From an uncultured Bacteroidales bacterium (GTDB lineage: Bacteria > Bacteroidota > Bacteroidia > Bacteroidales > P3), in the NCBI GenBank assembly GCA_910578275.1, contig CAJTPR010000004.1, positions 1 to 64,000 on the forward strand: a DNA stretch of 64,000 nucleotides, given 5' to 3'. Position numbers and translations under genes: made by a program. The notes below the pieces were generated by a model that saw nothing but the letters and a program-made list of their open reading frames with translations, ran no database searches and was not told the DNA's origin. Below are positions 52,875-61,945 of the stretch, one piece after another (positions within the stretch are counted from its first letter, which is position 1; each line of letters begins with the position of its first letter).

Positions 52875-53948
52875 TTAAATCCCTTGCAAAAATACCAGAA
52901 GCCCTCCACCCACCAGCAGGGCCACCAGGCTCTTGACGGCCTTGAGCAACACGAAACGACGACGCGACGAAGACAACAGGAGCAATGACGTGTGACCGTC
53001 CTGCACGATGGCATTCGCCATGAAGACGCCCAAGGGCAAGACTCCCGTAAAATACAATTGGATAAACAGGAAATGCGGTCCCGATTGCGGAATCCAGCCT
53101 ATCGATATGGCGGCCAGCAGCAACAGGAACTGCTTGCCCAAGTCATTTTCTATCCAAGCCTGCAAATCCACGTTTTGCTGGAATATGGCCAGGAAATAGA
53201 GCGTACCTGCCGTCCAAAGGAAAATGGAAGGGAAATGTTTCCTTATCAGATGTTGCCAAAGATGTTCCTGCAAGAAATGCTCGTTGACGACCAGCAACAA
53301 GCACAAGGCGATAATCGCCAAGACGGCAAACACGACATGCTCGAAATCAAGCGGACTGTGCAGGCGTCCGAATATGACCACCAGATAGGCGACCAGCAAC
53401 ACGACCAGCAAGGTCCTGACAAACGACCAGTCGTCGAACAACGAAACGAACCGTCGAAAAGGCCCCACACCTTTTTCCAGACGATGCGGACACACGTCGC
53501 CGCCCTCATGCCGGTGCACTTCCACCCGGCAATGGAATTTTTCCCCGCGCAAAGGCTTCGAAAGGAAACGATCGCAAAAAGCCCCGACACCCAAGCCTGC
53601 CAACAGCAGTACCCCCTCTATCCACAGCGTCGCGCCCGGGTCTATGGCCAACATCCTGAAAGCGTCGTCGCCCAAGGCCGTGAACGAAGCCGCCACCACC
53701 GCGCCGAACCCGATAGACCGATGCGCATAGAAACTCACCACCATGAGACCGCCCACGCAACCGGGAATAAAGCCCAGCAAGGCCGCGACGAGCAACTGGA
53801 GAAAACGGTGCTTTCCGCCCAAGAACGGCAGCCCCTCCCCCTTGCCCTTGCCAAGCCGGTAAAGCTCGATGAACTCCATGAGCATGAGTACCACCATGAC
53901 GAAAAAAACGATATGCATCGTTTCCCACAAGGGAGCCATCCAATCCAT
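52875..53948 (-). CDS. Putative manganese/arsenic efflux membrane protein
   Basis: A 357-residue protein with about ten membrane helices. Two inverted pore motifs are visible, GFIPGCVGG near residue 60 and IGWIPQSGPH near residue 295, which mark the family annotated as putative manganese transporter or arsenic efflux protein. A histidine-rich cytoplasmic loop (HCRVEVHRHEGGDVCPH) could bind metal. The real substrate is uncertain. It ends the minus-strand run that follows truA, 12 bases away, and borders the restriction-modification patch. Confidence 0.78.
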   Translation of the reverse strand: MDWMAPLWETMHIVFFVMVVLMLMEFIELYRLGKGKGEGLPFLGGKHRFLQLLVAALLGFIPGCVGGLMVVSFYAHRSIGFGAVVAASFTALGDDAFRMLAIDPGATLWIEGVLLLAGLGVGAFCDRFLSKPLRGEKFHCRVEVHRHEGGDVCPHRLEKGVGPFRRFVSLFDDWSFVRTLLVVLLVAYLVVIFGRLHSPLDFEHVVFAVLAIIALCLLLVVNEHFLQEHLWQHLIRKHFPSIFLWTAGTLYFLAIFQQNVDLQAWIENDLGKQFLLLLAAISIGWIPQSGPHFLFIQLYFTGVLPLGVFMANAIVQDGHTSLLLLSSSRRRFVLLKAVKSLVALLVGGGLLVFLQGI

Positions 53949-53959
53949 TTCCGTTCCGC

Positions 53960-54706
53960 TTAAAAATAGGTTATCTTATCGAGGAAGAGCGCGTGTGCCG
54001 GCATCGACACGCCGGCCTTGCAACGATCTTTGGCCGAAATGATGTCTTCCAGGTCGTCCATCGAATACCGCCCGCTTCCCACTCCCAGCATCGTGCCGGC
54101 CATGGCCCGTACCATGTTGCGCAAAAAACGGTTGGCGGTAAACGTGAAACGCCAGGTGTAGAGTCCCGTCTGTTCAAAATCAGCTTGGACCAGGCGGCAA
54201 AGGTTGTCCTTGTTGTCGGAATGCAACTTGGCAAAGGAGGTGAAATCCCGGCAGGCTGTCAGCCGTACGCCGGCCTGACGCACCCGATCCGGATCGAACG
54301 CGAAGCGGCAATGATAACTGAACCTGTCGGAAAAAGGATCCTTGTGCGTATGCAAGTAATAACGATAACGGCGCTGCAAGGCCGAATAACGAGCATGCAG
54401 GCCTTCCGGCACCTCGAATACCGAATAAACGGTAATCGCCCTGTCCAAAAGCGCATTGAGCTTATATGTCCAATCTCCGCGTCTTTCAAACGGCAAGAGG
54501 TCTCCCGGCCAGTCGAAATGCGCGTAATAGCTCGAAGCATGCACGCCTGCGTCCGTCCTGCCGCAACCCACCACGGAAATATCTTGACGCAGCAAGATAG
54601 AAAACGCCTCTTGCAGGCAAGCTTGCACGCTGCGTCCGTTAGGTTGCATCTGCCAGCCGCAATAAGGCTCCCCGTCGTAGGCCAAGTGTACGAAAAAACG
54701 TTGCAC
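53960..54706 (-). CDS. truA: tRNA pseudouridine synthase A
   Basis: A 248-residue TruA that modifies U38-U40 in tRNA anticodon stems. The catalytic aspartate is in GRTDAGVHA, with AYDGEPYCGWQMQPN at the N-terminus and RFLRNMVRAMAG near the end. It lies 16 bases after floA and 12 before the efflux gene, so they are likely co-transcribed. Confidence 0.95.
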   Translation of the reverse strand: MQRFFVHLAYDGEPYCGWQMQPNGRSVQACLQEAFSILLRQDISVVGCGRTDAGVHASSYYAHFDWPGDLLPFERRGDWTYKLNALLDRAITVYSVFEVPEGLHARYSALQRRYRYYLHTHKDPFSDRFSYHCRFAFDPDRVRQAGVRLTACRDFTSFAKLHSDNKDNLCRLVQADFEQTGLYTWRFTFTANRFLRNMVRAMAGTMLGVGSGRYSMDDLEDIISAKDRCKAGVSMPAHALFLDKITYF

Positions 54707-54721
54707 GCCTATCCGCTTGTC

Positions 54722-55696
54722 TTATTTCGAATTTCCAGAAGAGGGCTTGGAAATGGATTCGCGCATTTGGGTGTCGGCCTTGATATTCTCCAGACGATAA
54801 TAGTCCATCACGCCCAGATGCCCTTCCCTGAAAGCGGCGGCCAAGGCCATCGGCACTTCGGCTTCGGCTTCGATCACCTTGGCGCGGGCATCCTGCGCCT
54901 TGGCCCGCATTTCCTGTTCAAGGGCGACGGCCATCGCACGACGTTCTTCCGCTTTCGCCTGCGCGATATTCTTGTCGGCATTCGCTTGGTCTATCTGCAA
55001 TTGCGCTCCGATGTTCTTCCCCACGTCGATGTCGGCGATGTCGATGGAAAGGATTTCGAAGGCCGTTCCCGAATCCAATCCCTTTCCGAGTACCACGCGC
55101 GAAATCGAGTCGGGATTTTCCAACACCTGCTTATGACTGACCGCCGAACCGATGGATGTCACGATACCTTCCCCCACACGGGCCAAGACCGTCTCTTCGC
55201 CTGCGCCGCCCACCAGTTGCTTGATATTGGTGCGGACCGTCACCCTCGCCTTGGCGATAAGCTGGATGCCGTCCTTGGCCACGGCAGCCACCGGCGGGGT
55301 GTTGATGACCTTGGGGTTCACCGACATCTGTACGGCTTCGAACACGTTACGACCCGCCAGGTCGATGGCCGTGGCGGTCTTGAAGTCCAGGTTCATGTTG
55401 GCCTTGTCGGCCGAGATAAGCGCCTGCACCACGAGGTTCAGATGTCCTCCGGCCAGGTAATGGGCTTCCAATTCGTTACGGTTCAGGTTCAACCCTGCCT
55501 TTTTGGCGGCAATGAGGTTACGTACGATGATCTGGGGCGGAACCTTCCGCCAACGCATCAGGACCAGTTGCAAGAGGGATATATGTACACCCGATACCAA
55601 GGCGTTGAACCACAATCCCACCGGGATGAAATAAAAGAAAAGCCATAACAGGAAAAATCCCACGATGACCAGGCCTGCCACACTCCATGCTTCCAT
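54722..55696 (-). CDS. floA: Flotillin-like protein FloA
   Basis: A 324-residue flotillin-like membrane scaffold. The N-terminal hydrophobic hairpin (about 6-30) is followed by the conserved HISLLQLVLMRWRKVPP, the SPFH-like core with VGEGIVTSIGSA, and a coiled-coil AKAEERRAMAVALEQEMRAKA. It organises membrane patches. It is 26 bases after nfeD; nfeD-flotillin pairing is a standard arrangement. Confidence 0.95.
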   Translation of the reverse strand: MEAWSVAGLVIVGFFLLWLFFYFIPVGLWFNALVSGVHISLLQLVLMRWRKVPPQIIVRNLIAAKKAGLNLNRNELEAHYLAGGHLNLVVQALISADKANMNLDFKTATAIDLAGRNVFEAVQMSVNPKVINTPPVAAVAKDGIQLIAKARVTVRTNIKQLVGGAGEETVLARVGEGIVTSIGSAVSHKQVLENPDSISRVVLGKGLDSGTAFEILSIDIADIDVGKNIGAQLQIDQANADKNIAQAKAEERRAMAVALEQEMRAKAQDARAKVIEAEAEVPMALAAAFREGHLGVMDYYRLENIKADTQMRESISKPSSGNSK

Positions 55697-55721
55697 TATA
55701 CTTTGTTTTTAGGGTTGATAT

Positions 55722-56192
55722 TCAATTCGCCTTGTTTTCCTTCACCCAGACCTTGCCGCCTTCGATCCGGGCCACCTTGACCGGTATGCCGGGGTCGATA
55801 AAGGCCGAAAGCGAGCCGGCTTCGTAAAAGTCCCCTTCGATTTCTACCGTGCCCATCGGAGCCAGACGCGAAACCGTCTTGCCCTCCATGCCTACCTGCA
55901 ACTTGGACGATTCCTCGTTCACCCTGCCCTCCACCGCCGTGTCCAATTCGAGCTTGCGCCATGTCCGGCTCCTGAGAATGAAGACGAGCAATGCCACGGA
56001 CAACAACAAGACAATCGCCAAGAGCACGTATCCCGCCTTGGCACCATGATGGGTGAACGTGCCGTAGAGCGCATAGCCCAACGCGCCCAAACCCGCCACG
56101 CCGGCCAGACTCGTGCCGGGAAAGACCAAAAGTTCGAGGGTTATGAATATGAACCCTATCAATATCAAGCAAACAATCAAAAAGTACGACAT
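55722..56192 (-). CDS. NfeD-family membrane protein (short form)
   Basis: A 156-residue protein with about three hydrophobic helices in the first 90 residues and a C-terminal OB-fold domain (VEGRVNEESSKLQVGMEGKTVS). It lacks the serine-protease domain of long NfeD. In bacteria it partners flotillins, and here it stands just before floA. The function is to stabilise or assist membrane domains; the details are unknown. Confidence 0.88.
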   Translation of the reverse strand: MSYFLIVCLILIGFIFITLELLVFPGTSLAGVAGLGALGYALYGTFTHHGAKAGYVLLAIVLLLSVALLVFILRSRTWRKLELDTAVEGRVNEESSKLQVGMEGKTVSRLAPMGTVEIEGDFYEAGSLSAFIDPGIPVKVARIEGGKVWVKENKAN

Positions 56193-56210
56193 GAACTTTC
56201 CTTTTCGTAA

Positions 56211-57011
56211 TTACCACCTGCCTCCTGCGCCGCCACCGCCGAAGCTTCCGCCGCCGAAACCGCCGAAGCCTCCGAAAGACCCCCCTGGACGGGAACCGCC
56301 TCGGCCCGTCGGGAACCAGAACGGCCCTACCGGTCCTCCCGTGTTGTTGCCATTGTTTCCTTTCCCGCCTTTCCTTTTCCTGCGCTCGGCCATGATCGCC
56401 AACCACGTGAACACGCCCAGCATGAGCAACACGGACGCCAGCACGAGCCAGGCTTCATTGCCCGGCATGTATTCCTTGGCGGTTATTTCACCAGCGGCCA
56501 ACGGCATGATCACCCGAAGGGCGGAAATCACCCCCGAGACGTAATCGTCGGCGCGGAAATAAGGAATCATCTCGTCATCGATGATACGTTTGCAGACCGC
56601 ATCGGGCAAGGCCGCTTCCAATCCGTAGCCGGGCGCGATGAAGACCTCGCCCGCCCCGTTCCTGTTCTTCGGTTTGATGAGGATGACCACGCCGTTGTCG
56701 TATTTGGCGTTGCCCACGCCCCAGCGTTCCCCTATCTCGTAGGCTACCTGGGAAGCCTCGTGGCCGTGCAAATCATCAAGCGTGACGATGGTTATCTGGT
56801 TGGACGTACTGTCGCTGAAAGCGCGCAACAACCGTTCCAGACCCGCCGCCTCCCTTTGCAATATTCCCGCATAATCGTTGACAAGGCGCGGAGGATCGGG
56901 CACAGGCGGAATCACCGGAACACGTCCCGCGCTTACAGGGAGCACCAGCAGCAAAAGCCCCAAAAGAACGGCCTTGAAACGGAAAACCGACGGGATTGAA
57001 AAAGGTTTCAT
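56211..57011 (-). CDS. TPM-domain (YgcG-type) membrane protein
   Basis: A 266-residue exported protein. A signal peptide to about residue 27 is followed by the TPM domain (about 38-170: DYAGIL, ITIVTLDDLHGHEA, RWGVGNAKYDNGVVIL). Next come a single membrane helix and a glycine-rich tail ending GGGSFGGGGAGGRW, which is a standard YgcG feature. The start overlaps lemA's stop (ATGA), which couples the two. YgcG and LemA commonly occur together; their role is unclear. Confidence 0.9.
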   Translation of the reverse strand: MKPFSIPSVFRFKAVLLGLLLLVLPVSAGRVPVIPPVPDPPRLVNDYAGILQREAAGLERLLRAFSDSTSNQITIVTLDDLHGHEASQVAYEIGERWGVGNAKYDNGVVILIKPKNRNGAGEVFIAPGYGLEAALPDAVCKRIIDDEMIPYFRADDYVSGVISALRVIMPLAAGEITAKEYMPGNEAWLVLASVLLMLGVFTWLAIMAERRKRKGGKGNNGNNTGGPVGPFWFPTGRGGSRPGGSFGGFGGFGGGSFGGGGAGGRW

Positions 57012-57613
57012 GCCTGTTTTCCAAAGTCGAACGACACTTCGGGAGCGGATTCGGCACCCTGCTCGGCCTCGAAATAACCTTTTTTCCCGAAACCGAACAT
57101 GCTCGCCACCATGTTGCGCGGAAAACGGCGGATGGCGGTATTATAGACGCGCACCGTCTCGTTGAACTTTTTCCTTTCCACGGTTATGCGGTTCTCGGTG
57201 CCTTCCAGCTGCGCCTGCAAGTCACGGAAATTCTGGTTCGCCTTCAACTCAGGATAGCGTTCCACCGATACCAAAAGACGGCTCAACGTGCCGCTCAAGG
57301 CATCTTGCGCCTTTTGGAACCGGGCAATGTCCGCTTCCGAAAGATTGTCGGCGTCCACCTTCACCTGCGTGGCGGCCGCACGGGCTTCCACCACGTCCTG
57401 CAACGTGGAACGTTCAAAATCGGCGGAACCTTTTACGGTATTCACCAAGTTCGGAATCAAGTCCATACGACGTTGATACACGTTTTCCACCTGACTCCAT
57501 GCCGCCTGCGCGGCCTCGTCTTTCTGCACCAATCCGTTGTAAATCGAAACGCCCCATGAGACGATCACGATGACCAAGGCCAGCACGATCAGCAAGACAC
57601 TGTATTTTTTCAT
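57008..57613 (-). CDS. LemA-family membrane protein
   Basis: A 201-residue LemA protein. A single N-terminal membrane helix is followed by a four-helix bundle with AAWSQVENVYQRRMDLIPNLV and a closing RRFPRNMVASMFGFGKK. The family's role is unknown. It heads the minus-strand run lemA-TPM-nfeD-floA-truA. An inverted repeat sits about 45 bases upstream. Confidence 0.92.
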   Translation of the reverse strand: MKKYSVLLIVLALVIVIVSWGVSIYNGLVQKDEAAQAAWSQVENVYQRRMDLIPNLVNTVKGSADFERSTLQDVVEARAAATQVKVDADNLSEADIARFQKAQDALSGTLSRLLVSVERYPELKANQNFRDLQAQLEGTENRITVERKKFNETVRVYNTAIRRFPRNMVASMFGFGKKGYFEAEQGAESAPEVSFDFGKQA

Positions 57614-57655
57614 CTTTCCTCCTTGTTTTTTATGATTTCATACTATTTGGCTAAG

Positions 57656-57671
57656 GTACGAAAAATCGTAC
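57656..57671. promoter_or_regulatory. Inverted repeat upstream of lemA
   Basis: GTACGA (57656-57661) and TCGTAC (57666-57671) flank four A. It lies in the lemA upstream region, next to a TACCTTAG box on the minus strand (similar to the promoter at 17128). It may be an operator, but it also borders the htpG terminator. Confidence 0.25.
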
Positions 57672-57672
57672 A

Positions 57673-57707
57673 AAAAGCGGATGCGATTCAAAATCGCATC
57701 CGCTTTT
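57673..57707 (-). terminator. Terminator of htpG
   Basis: AAAAGCGGATGCGATT (57673-57688) pairs perfectly with AATCGCATCCGCTTTT (57692-57707) around a 3-base loop. On the minus strand a U-run follows. It lies about 40 bases after the htpG stop. Confidence 0.85.
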
Positions 57708-57748
57708 CCGCCGCCTCGGCACGGACCGGGCAAAACGGGCTTCCGCGC

Positions 57749-59800
57749 TTATCTTATCAGGTCCACGCTGCGCCTGAGGAAACGATGCAGGCTTTCGCCT
57801 TTCAGCAAACCGTTGCCCAGCAATGCCAAATCCACCAGTTGCCCGGCCACTTGGTCCGCCGCACCGTATTTCTCCAGCAACTCGCGTTCCTTCTTTCCCA
57901 AGTCGTTCAACTGACGGTCAAGGTCGGAAATCCGGTCCTTGTCGGAAGCAGGCACATCTTCGGGTTTCACGTCCTTGTTCAAGGCCTCGATATCGTCCTT
58001 CTGCTTTTGCAATCCGGCCCTTTCCACCAATATCGGCGCGATCTGCCCGCCCAGTTCCGCCTTTTCCTTCTGCAGGATTTCCTTTACCAGGCGATGGTCG
58101 GCATTCACCACCAACGAGAACTGATCGCCCATTTTTCCGTAAAAGCCCATTTCGGGATTTATTTCCGCCATGTCCTTCATACGGCGCATGAACTCCGAAC
58201 GGGTAACGACGACCGGATCGGCTTCCTCGCCCATGTTTTCAAACGAAACGGCATACATGCCGCCATCCTTGGGAAGATGGGCGTTGAAAATGCCGCGAAG
58301 CTCGTTCTGTTCCTGCAAGGCGAGGCTCGACTGCCTGGCATCTTCCTTGACGATCAAGCGGTCTGTCACGTCCGAATCCACGCGGATGAAACGGAAATCG
58401 GGATTCTTCTGCTCCATGTAGTTGACAAACGGCGTGTCGAAGGTACCGTCCATCACCAGCACGTCGTAGCCCTTGGCCTTGGCTGCCTGGATATAACTGT
58501 ATTCGTTCTCGGCATGGGACGCATACAGGAACACGATTTTCTTGTCCTTGTCGGTCTGCTTCTCCGAAATGGCTTTCTTGTATTCTTCCAGACTGGAATA
58601 TTTGCCGTCGACATTCTTGAAAAGATAGAACTCCATCGCCCTTTCGGCAAACTTCTCGTCGGTAAGGATACCGTACTGCACGAAAATCTTCAAGTCGTCC
58701 CATTTCCCTTCGAATTCGGAACGTTTGTCCTTGAAGAGGTCGAGCAGGCTGTCGGCCACTTTCTTGGTAATATGGCTCGAAATCTTCTTCACGTTGCGGT
58801 CCGACTGCAAGTAGGAACGCGACACGTTGAGCGGAATGTCGGGGGAGTCGATGACGCCGTGCAACAACGTAAGGTATTCGGGAACGATACCCTCCACCGT
58901 ATCGGTGACATATACCTGGTTGCAGTAAAGTTGTATCTTGTTCTTCTGCAATTCCAGGCGGGAGGAGATCTTCGGGAAATAGAGGATGCCCGTGAGCGTG
59001 AACGGATAGTCCACGTTCAGATGGATATGGAACAGCGGATCGGGCGCCATGGGATACAAGTCGTGGTAGAAACCTTCGTAATCCTCTTCTTTCAATTCGG
59101 AAGGCTTGCGCGTCCAAGCCGGTCGCGTCTGGTTGACGACCAAGTCTTTTTCCGTATCCTTGTAGGCTCCGTCCTTCCATTCCTTTTCCTTGCCGCATAT
59201 CACTTCCACCGGCAAGAAACGGCAATATTTCTTCAAGAGCGACTGTATCTTTTCCTCGTCCGCGAACTCAAGGTCTTCCTTGGTCAGATGCAGCACGACG
59301 TCGGTTCCGCGTCCGGCCTTGTCGAATTCCTCCATCTCGTATTCGGTGGTACCGTCGCAAGTCCAATGCACGCCCTTGGCGTCGTCCTTGTACGAACGGG
59401 TGAATATCTCCACCTTCCCGCTCACCATGAAAGCCGAATAAAAACCCAGCCCGAAATGGCCGATGATGGCATTGCCCGAATCCTTGTATTGCTTGATGAA
59501 CTCTTCTGCCCCGGAAAAGGCTATCTGGTTGATGTACTTTTCCACTTCCTCGGACGTCATGCCGATACCCTGGTCGGAAATGGTCAGCGTGCCTGCCTCT
59601 TTGTCAGCCTTGACACGTACCTGCAAGTTTTCCAGGCTTCCCTTGAACACGCCCGAGGAGGCAAGGGTCTTCAACTTCTGCGTGGCATCCACCGCGTTCG
59701 AGACCAGCTCGCGCAAGAATATCTCATGGTCGGAATACAGAAACTTCTTGATGATGGGAAACAAGTCCTGCGTGGATACGCCTATTTTTCCTTTGCTCAT
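57749..59800 (-). CDS. htpG: Chaperone HtpG (Hsp90)
   Basis: A 683-residue bacterial Hsp90. The ATP-binding Bergerat motifs LVSNAVDA, DQGIGM and GHFGLGFYSAF are visible, followed by the middle and dimerisation domains. It helps fold stress-damaged and some regulatory proteins. It is a single gene with its own terminator, divergent from porX with 138 bases between the start codons. Confidence 0.96.
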   Translation of the reverse strand: MSKGKIGVSTQDLFPIIKKFLYSDHEIFLRELVSNAVDATQKLKTLASSGVFKGSLENLQVRVKADKEAGTLTISDQGIGMTSEEVEKYINQIAFSGAEEFIKQYKDSGNAIIGHFGLGFYSAFMVSGKVEIFTRSYKDDAKGVHWTCDGTTEYEMEEFDKAGRGTDVVLHLTKEDLEFADEEKIQSLLKKYCRFLPVEVICGKEKEWKDGAYKDTEKDLVVNQTRPAWTRKPSELKEEDYEGFYHDLYPMAPDPLFHIHLNVDYPFTLTGILYFPKISSRLELQKNKIQLYCNQVYVTDTVEGIVPEYLTLLHGVIDSPDIPLNVSRSYLQSDRNVKKISSHITKKVADSLLDLFKDKRSEFEGKWDDLKIFVQYGILTDEKFAERAMEFYLFKNVDGKYSSLEEYKKAISEKQTDKDKKIVFLYASHAENEYSYIQAAKAKGYDVLVMDGTFDTPFVNYMEQKNPDFRFIRVDSDVTDRLIVKEDARQSSLALQEQNELRGIFNAHLPKDGGMYAVSFENMGEEADPVVVTRSEFMRRMKDMAEINPEMGFYGKMGDQFSLVVNADHRLVKEILQKEKAELGGQIAPILVERAGLQKQKDDIEALNKDVKPEDVPASDKDRISDLDRQLNDLGKKERELLEKYGAADQVAGQLVDLALLGNGLLKGESLHRFLRRSVDLIR

Positions 59801-59902
59801 GACTTTGGTTTTAGGTTAACGCGTCCGGACTCGTCCAACATACGTGCCAAAAAAGAAAACCTGCTATTCTGACAGTATCGAATCGCATATCGTATCTTTT
59901 CG

Positions 59903-59910
59903 TATCTTTG
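59903..59910 (+). promoter_or_regulatory. -7 element of porX
   Basis: TATCTTTG is an exact TAnnTTTG box 28 bases before the porX start and is preceded by a near-copy (CGTATCTTTT at 59891-59900). A well-placed TTG is not evident, so the promoter is provisional. Confidence 0.4.
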
Positions 59911-59938
59911 GAAGTTGAACCAACAAACACACGACTAT

Positions 59939-61489
59939 ATGCCAGCTCGCGTTCTTTGGATCGATGATGAGATCGATTTGCTCAAGCCTCATGTGATGTT
60001 CCTTCAATCCAAAGGCTATGAAGTCATCACGATGAACAACGGCGTGGACGCCATCGATGCCATCAAAAACCAGATGGTCGACATCATCTTCCTTGACGAA
60101 CAGATGCCCGGGCTTTCGGGACTCGAGACCCTTTACAAGATCAAGGAGATATTTCCGGCCATTCCCGTGGTGATGATTACCAAGAGCGAGGAAGAAAGCA
60201 TCATGGACGAGGCCATCGGATCGAAGATTTCCGACTACCTGCTCAAGCCCGTCAATCCGGGGCAAGTCCTGCTCGCGCTCAAGAAGCAGCTGGAATCGAA
60301 ACGTCTGGAAAGCGAACGTTCCACCGCCTCCTACCAACAGGAATTCCGTGAAATCGGCGCGGCCCTCTCCCCCAACCTCTCGTTCAAGGAATGGGAAGAA
60401 ATCTACAAGAAACTTGTTTTCTGGGAAATGGAACTGAGCAAGACCGACGACGAGGGCATGAAGGAAATCCTCCGCAACCAAAGGGACGAGGCGAACCTGC
60501 TTTTCTCCAAGTTCGTGGAGCAGAACTACATCGGCTTCCTGCGGAACGGATCCGACAACGAGTTCGACATGTCGCATACCGTGCTCCGGAATCGACTCCT
60601 TCCCATCCTCAGCGACGACGTGCCGGTATTCTTCATCTTGATCGACAATCTGCGCTACGACCACTGGAAAGTACTCCAGCAACGTATCCGTCCCTACATG
60701 AACACGCTCAGCGACGACGTCTACATGAGCATCCTTCCTTCGGTGACGCACTACGCCCGGAACAGCATGTTCGCCGGCCTGCTGCCTTCCGAAATCGAAA
60801 AGAAATATCCCGACTACTGGATCAGGGAAGATTCGGGACAATTCAAGAACCAGAACGAAAAGGTCCTGTTGGAAGAATGCCTCAAACGTTTCGGCAAGGA
60901 GCCAAACTACACCTACAACAAGGTGCTCAACAACTCTTTCGGCTTCAAGATCCTGGAATACCTTCCCAAGATGATGCAGACGCCGTTGAACGTCATCATA
61001 TACAACTTCATCGACATGCTCTCGCACGCCAGCACCGAAATCGAACTGCTGCGGGAGATGGCCAACGACGATGATTCCTATCGTTCGCTCATCGCCTCCT
61101 GGTTCGAACACTCCCCGCTGCTGGAACTGATCAAGAGCCTGACGGGGCAGAAAGCCATCGTGGTCGTCACCAGCGACCACGGATCGATACGCATCGACAA
61201 TCCCATACGGATCAAGGGCGACCGCGACACGAGCGTGAACCTGCGTTTCAAGGCGGGACGGAACATGGAATACAACCCCAAGGATGTTTTCAGCGTACGT
61301 AATCCGGGAGACATCTTCCTGCCGAAGGTAACGATCACCTCCTCGTTCGTGTTCTGCCGCCAAAACGACTTTTTCGTCTACCCGAACAATTACAACCAGT
61401 ACGTGAACTACTACAGGAACACGATCCAGCACGGCGGAATCTCGATGGAAGAGCTGCTGGTTCCCTACGCGGTGCTCCAACCCAGATAA
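59939..61489 (+). CDS. porX: PorX, response regulator of type IX secretion
   Basis: A 516-residue protein from the ATG at 59939. Residues 1-120 are a receiver domain with the phospho-acceptor Asp53 in FLDEQMPGLSG and ITKSEEE. Residues 200-516 are a PglZ-type alkaline-phosphatase-like domain with LIDNLRYDHW and TSDHGSIRI metal-site motifs. In Porphyromonas PorX is phosphorylated by PorY and controls T9SS genes together with SigP. It lies with tsaE and aroB in a plus-strand run (three bases before tsaE). PorY and SigP are not in the window. Confidence 0.93.
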   Translation: MPARVLWIDDEIDLLKPHVMFLQSKGYEVITMNNGVDAIDAIKNQMVDIIFLDEQMPGLSGLETLYKIKEIFPAIPVVMITKSEEESIMDEAIGSKISDYLLKPVNPGQVLLALKKQLESKRLESERSTASYQQEFREIGAALSPNLSFKEWEEIYKKLVFWEMELSKTDDEGMKEILRNQRDEANLLFSKFVEQNYIGFLRNGSDNEFDMSHTVLRNRLLPILSDDVPVFFILIDNLRYDHWKVLQQRIRPYMNTLSDDVYMSILPSVTHYARNSMFAGLLPSEIEKKYPDYWIREDSGQFKNQNEKVLLEECLKRFGKEPNYTYNKVLNNSFGFKILEYLPKMMQTPLNVIIYNFIDMLSHASTEIELLREMANDDDSYRSLIASWFEHSPLLELIKSLTGQKAIVVVTSDHGSIRIDNPIRIKGDRDTSVNLRFKAGRNMEYNPKDVFSVRNPGDIFLPKVTITSSFVFCRQNDFFVYPNNYNQYVNYYRNTIQHGGISMEELLVPYAVLQPR

Positions 61490-61492
61490 GAC

Positions 61493-61945
61493 ATGGAAGA
61501 GGCCATTCTCAGCCTTACGGCTTCCACGCCGGAAGACCTGCCTCCGGCGGCCACGCTCCTCCTGGAACGTTTTCCGGAGGAGCGTGTCTTTGCATTCTTC
61601 GCGCCCATGGGCGCTGGAAAGACCACTTTCGTCAAGGCCCTTTGCCAATATCTTCAGGTAAAGGAACGGGTGACAAGTCCCACGTTCGCGCTGGTGAACG
61701 AATATGCTTCGCCACGGGGCGCGGTGTATCATTTCGACTTCTACCGCATCAAAGACAAGGAAGAAGCCTACGACATAGGCACCGACGAATACCTGGAAAG
61801 CGGCGACTATTGTTTTCTGGAATGGCCGCAGGTCGTCCGGGGAATCCTGCCATCGCGTTACGTGCGTGTGGACATCTCGGTGGCTCCGGAAACCGGAACA
61901 CGGCAAATCACCGCCCGCGTCGTAAACCAACACCAAGCCCGATGA
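61493..61945 (+). CDS. tsaE: tRNA threonylcarbamoyladenosine biosynthesis ATPase TsaE
   Basis: A 150-residue P-loop ATPase with GAGKTTFVKAL and TSPTFALVNEY motifs. It works with TsaB and TsaD to make t6A37 in tRNA. Three bases separate it from porX, and its stop overlaps the aroB start (ATGA). Confidence 0.95.
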   Translation: MEEAILSLTASTPEDLPPAATLLLERFPEERVFAFFAPMGAGKTTFVKALCQYLQVKERVTSPTFALVNEYASPRGAVYHFDFYRIKDKEEAYDIGTDEYLESGDYCFLEWPQVVRGILPSRYVRVDISVAPETGTRQITARVVNQHQAR

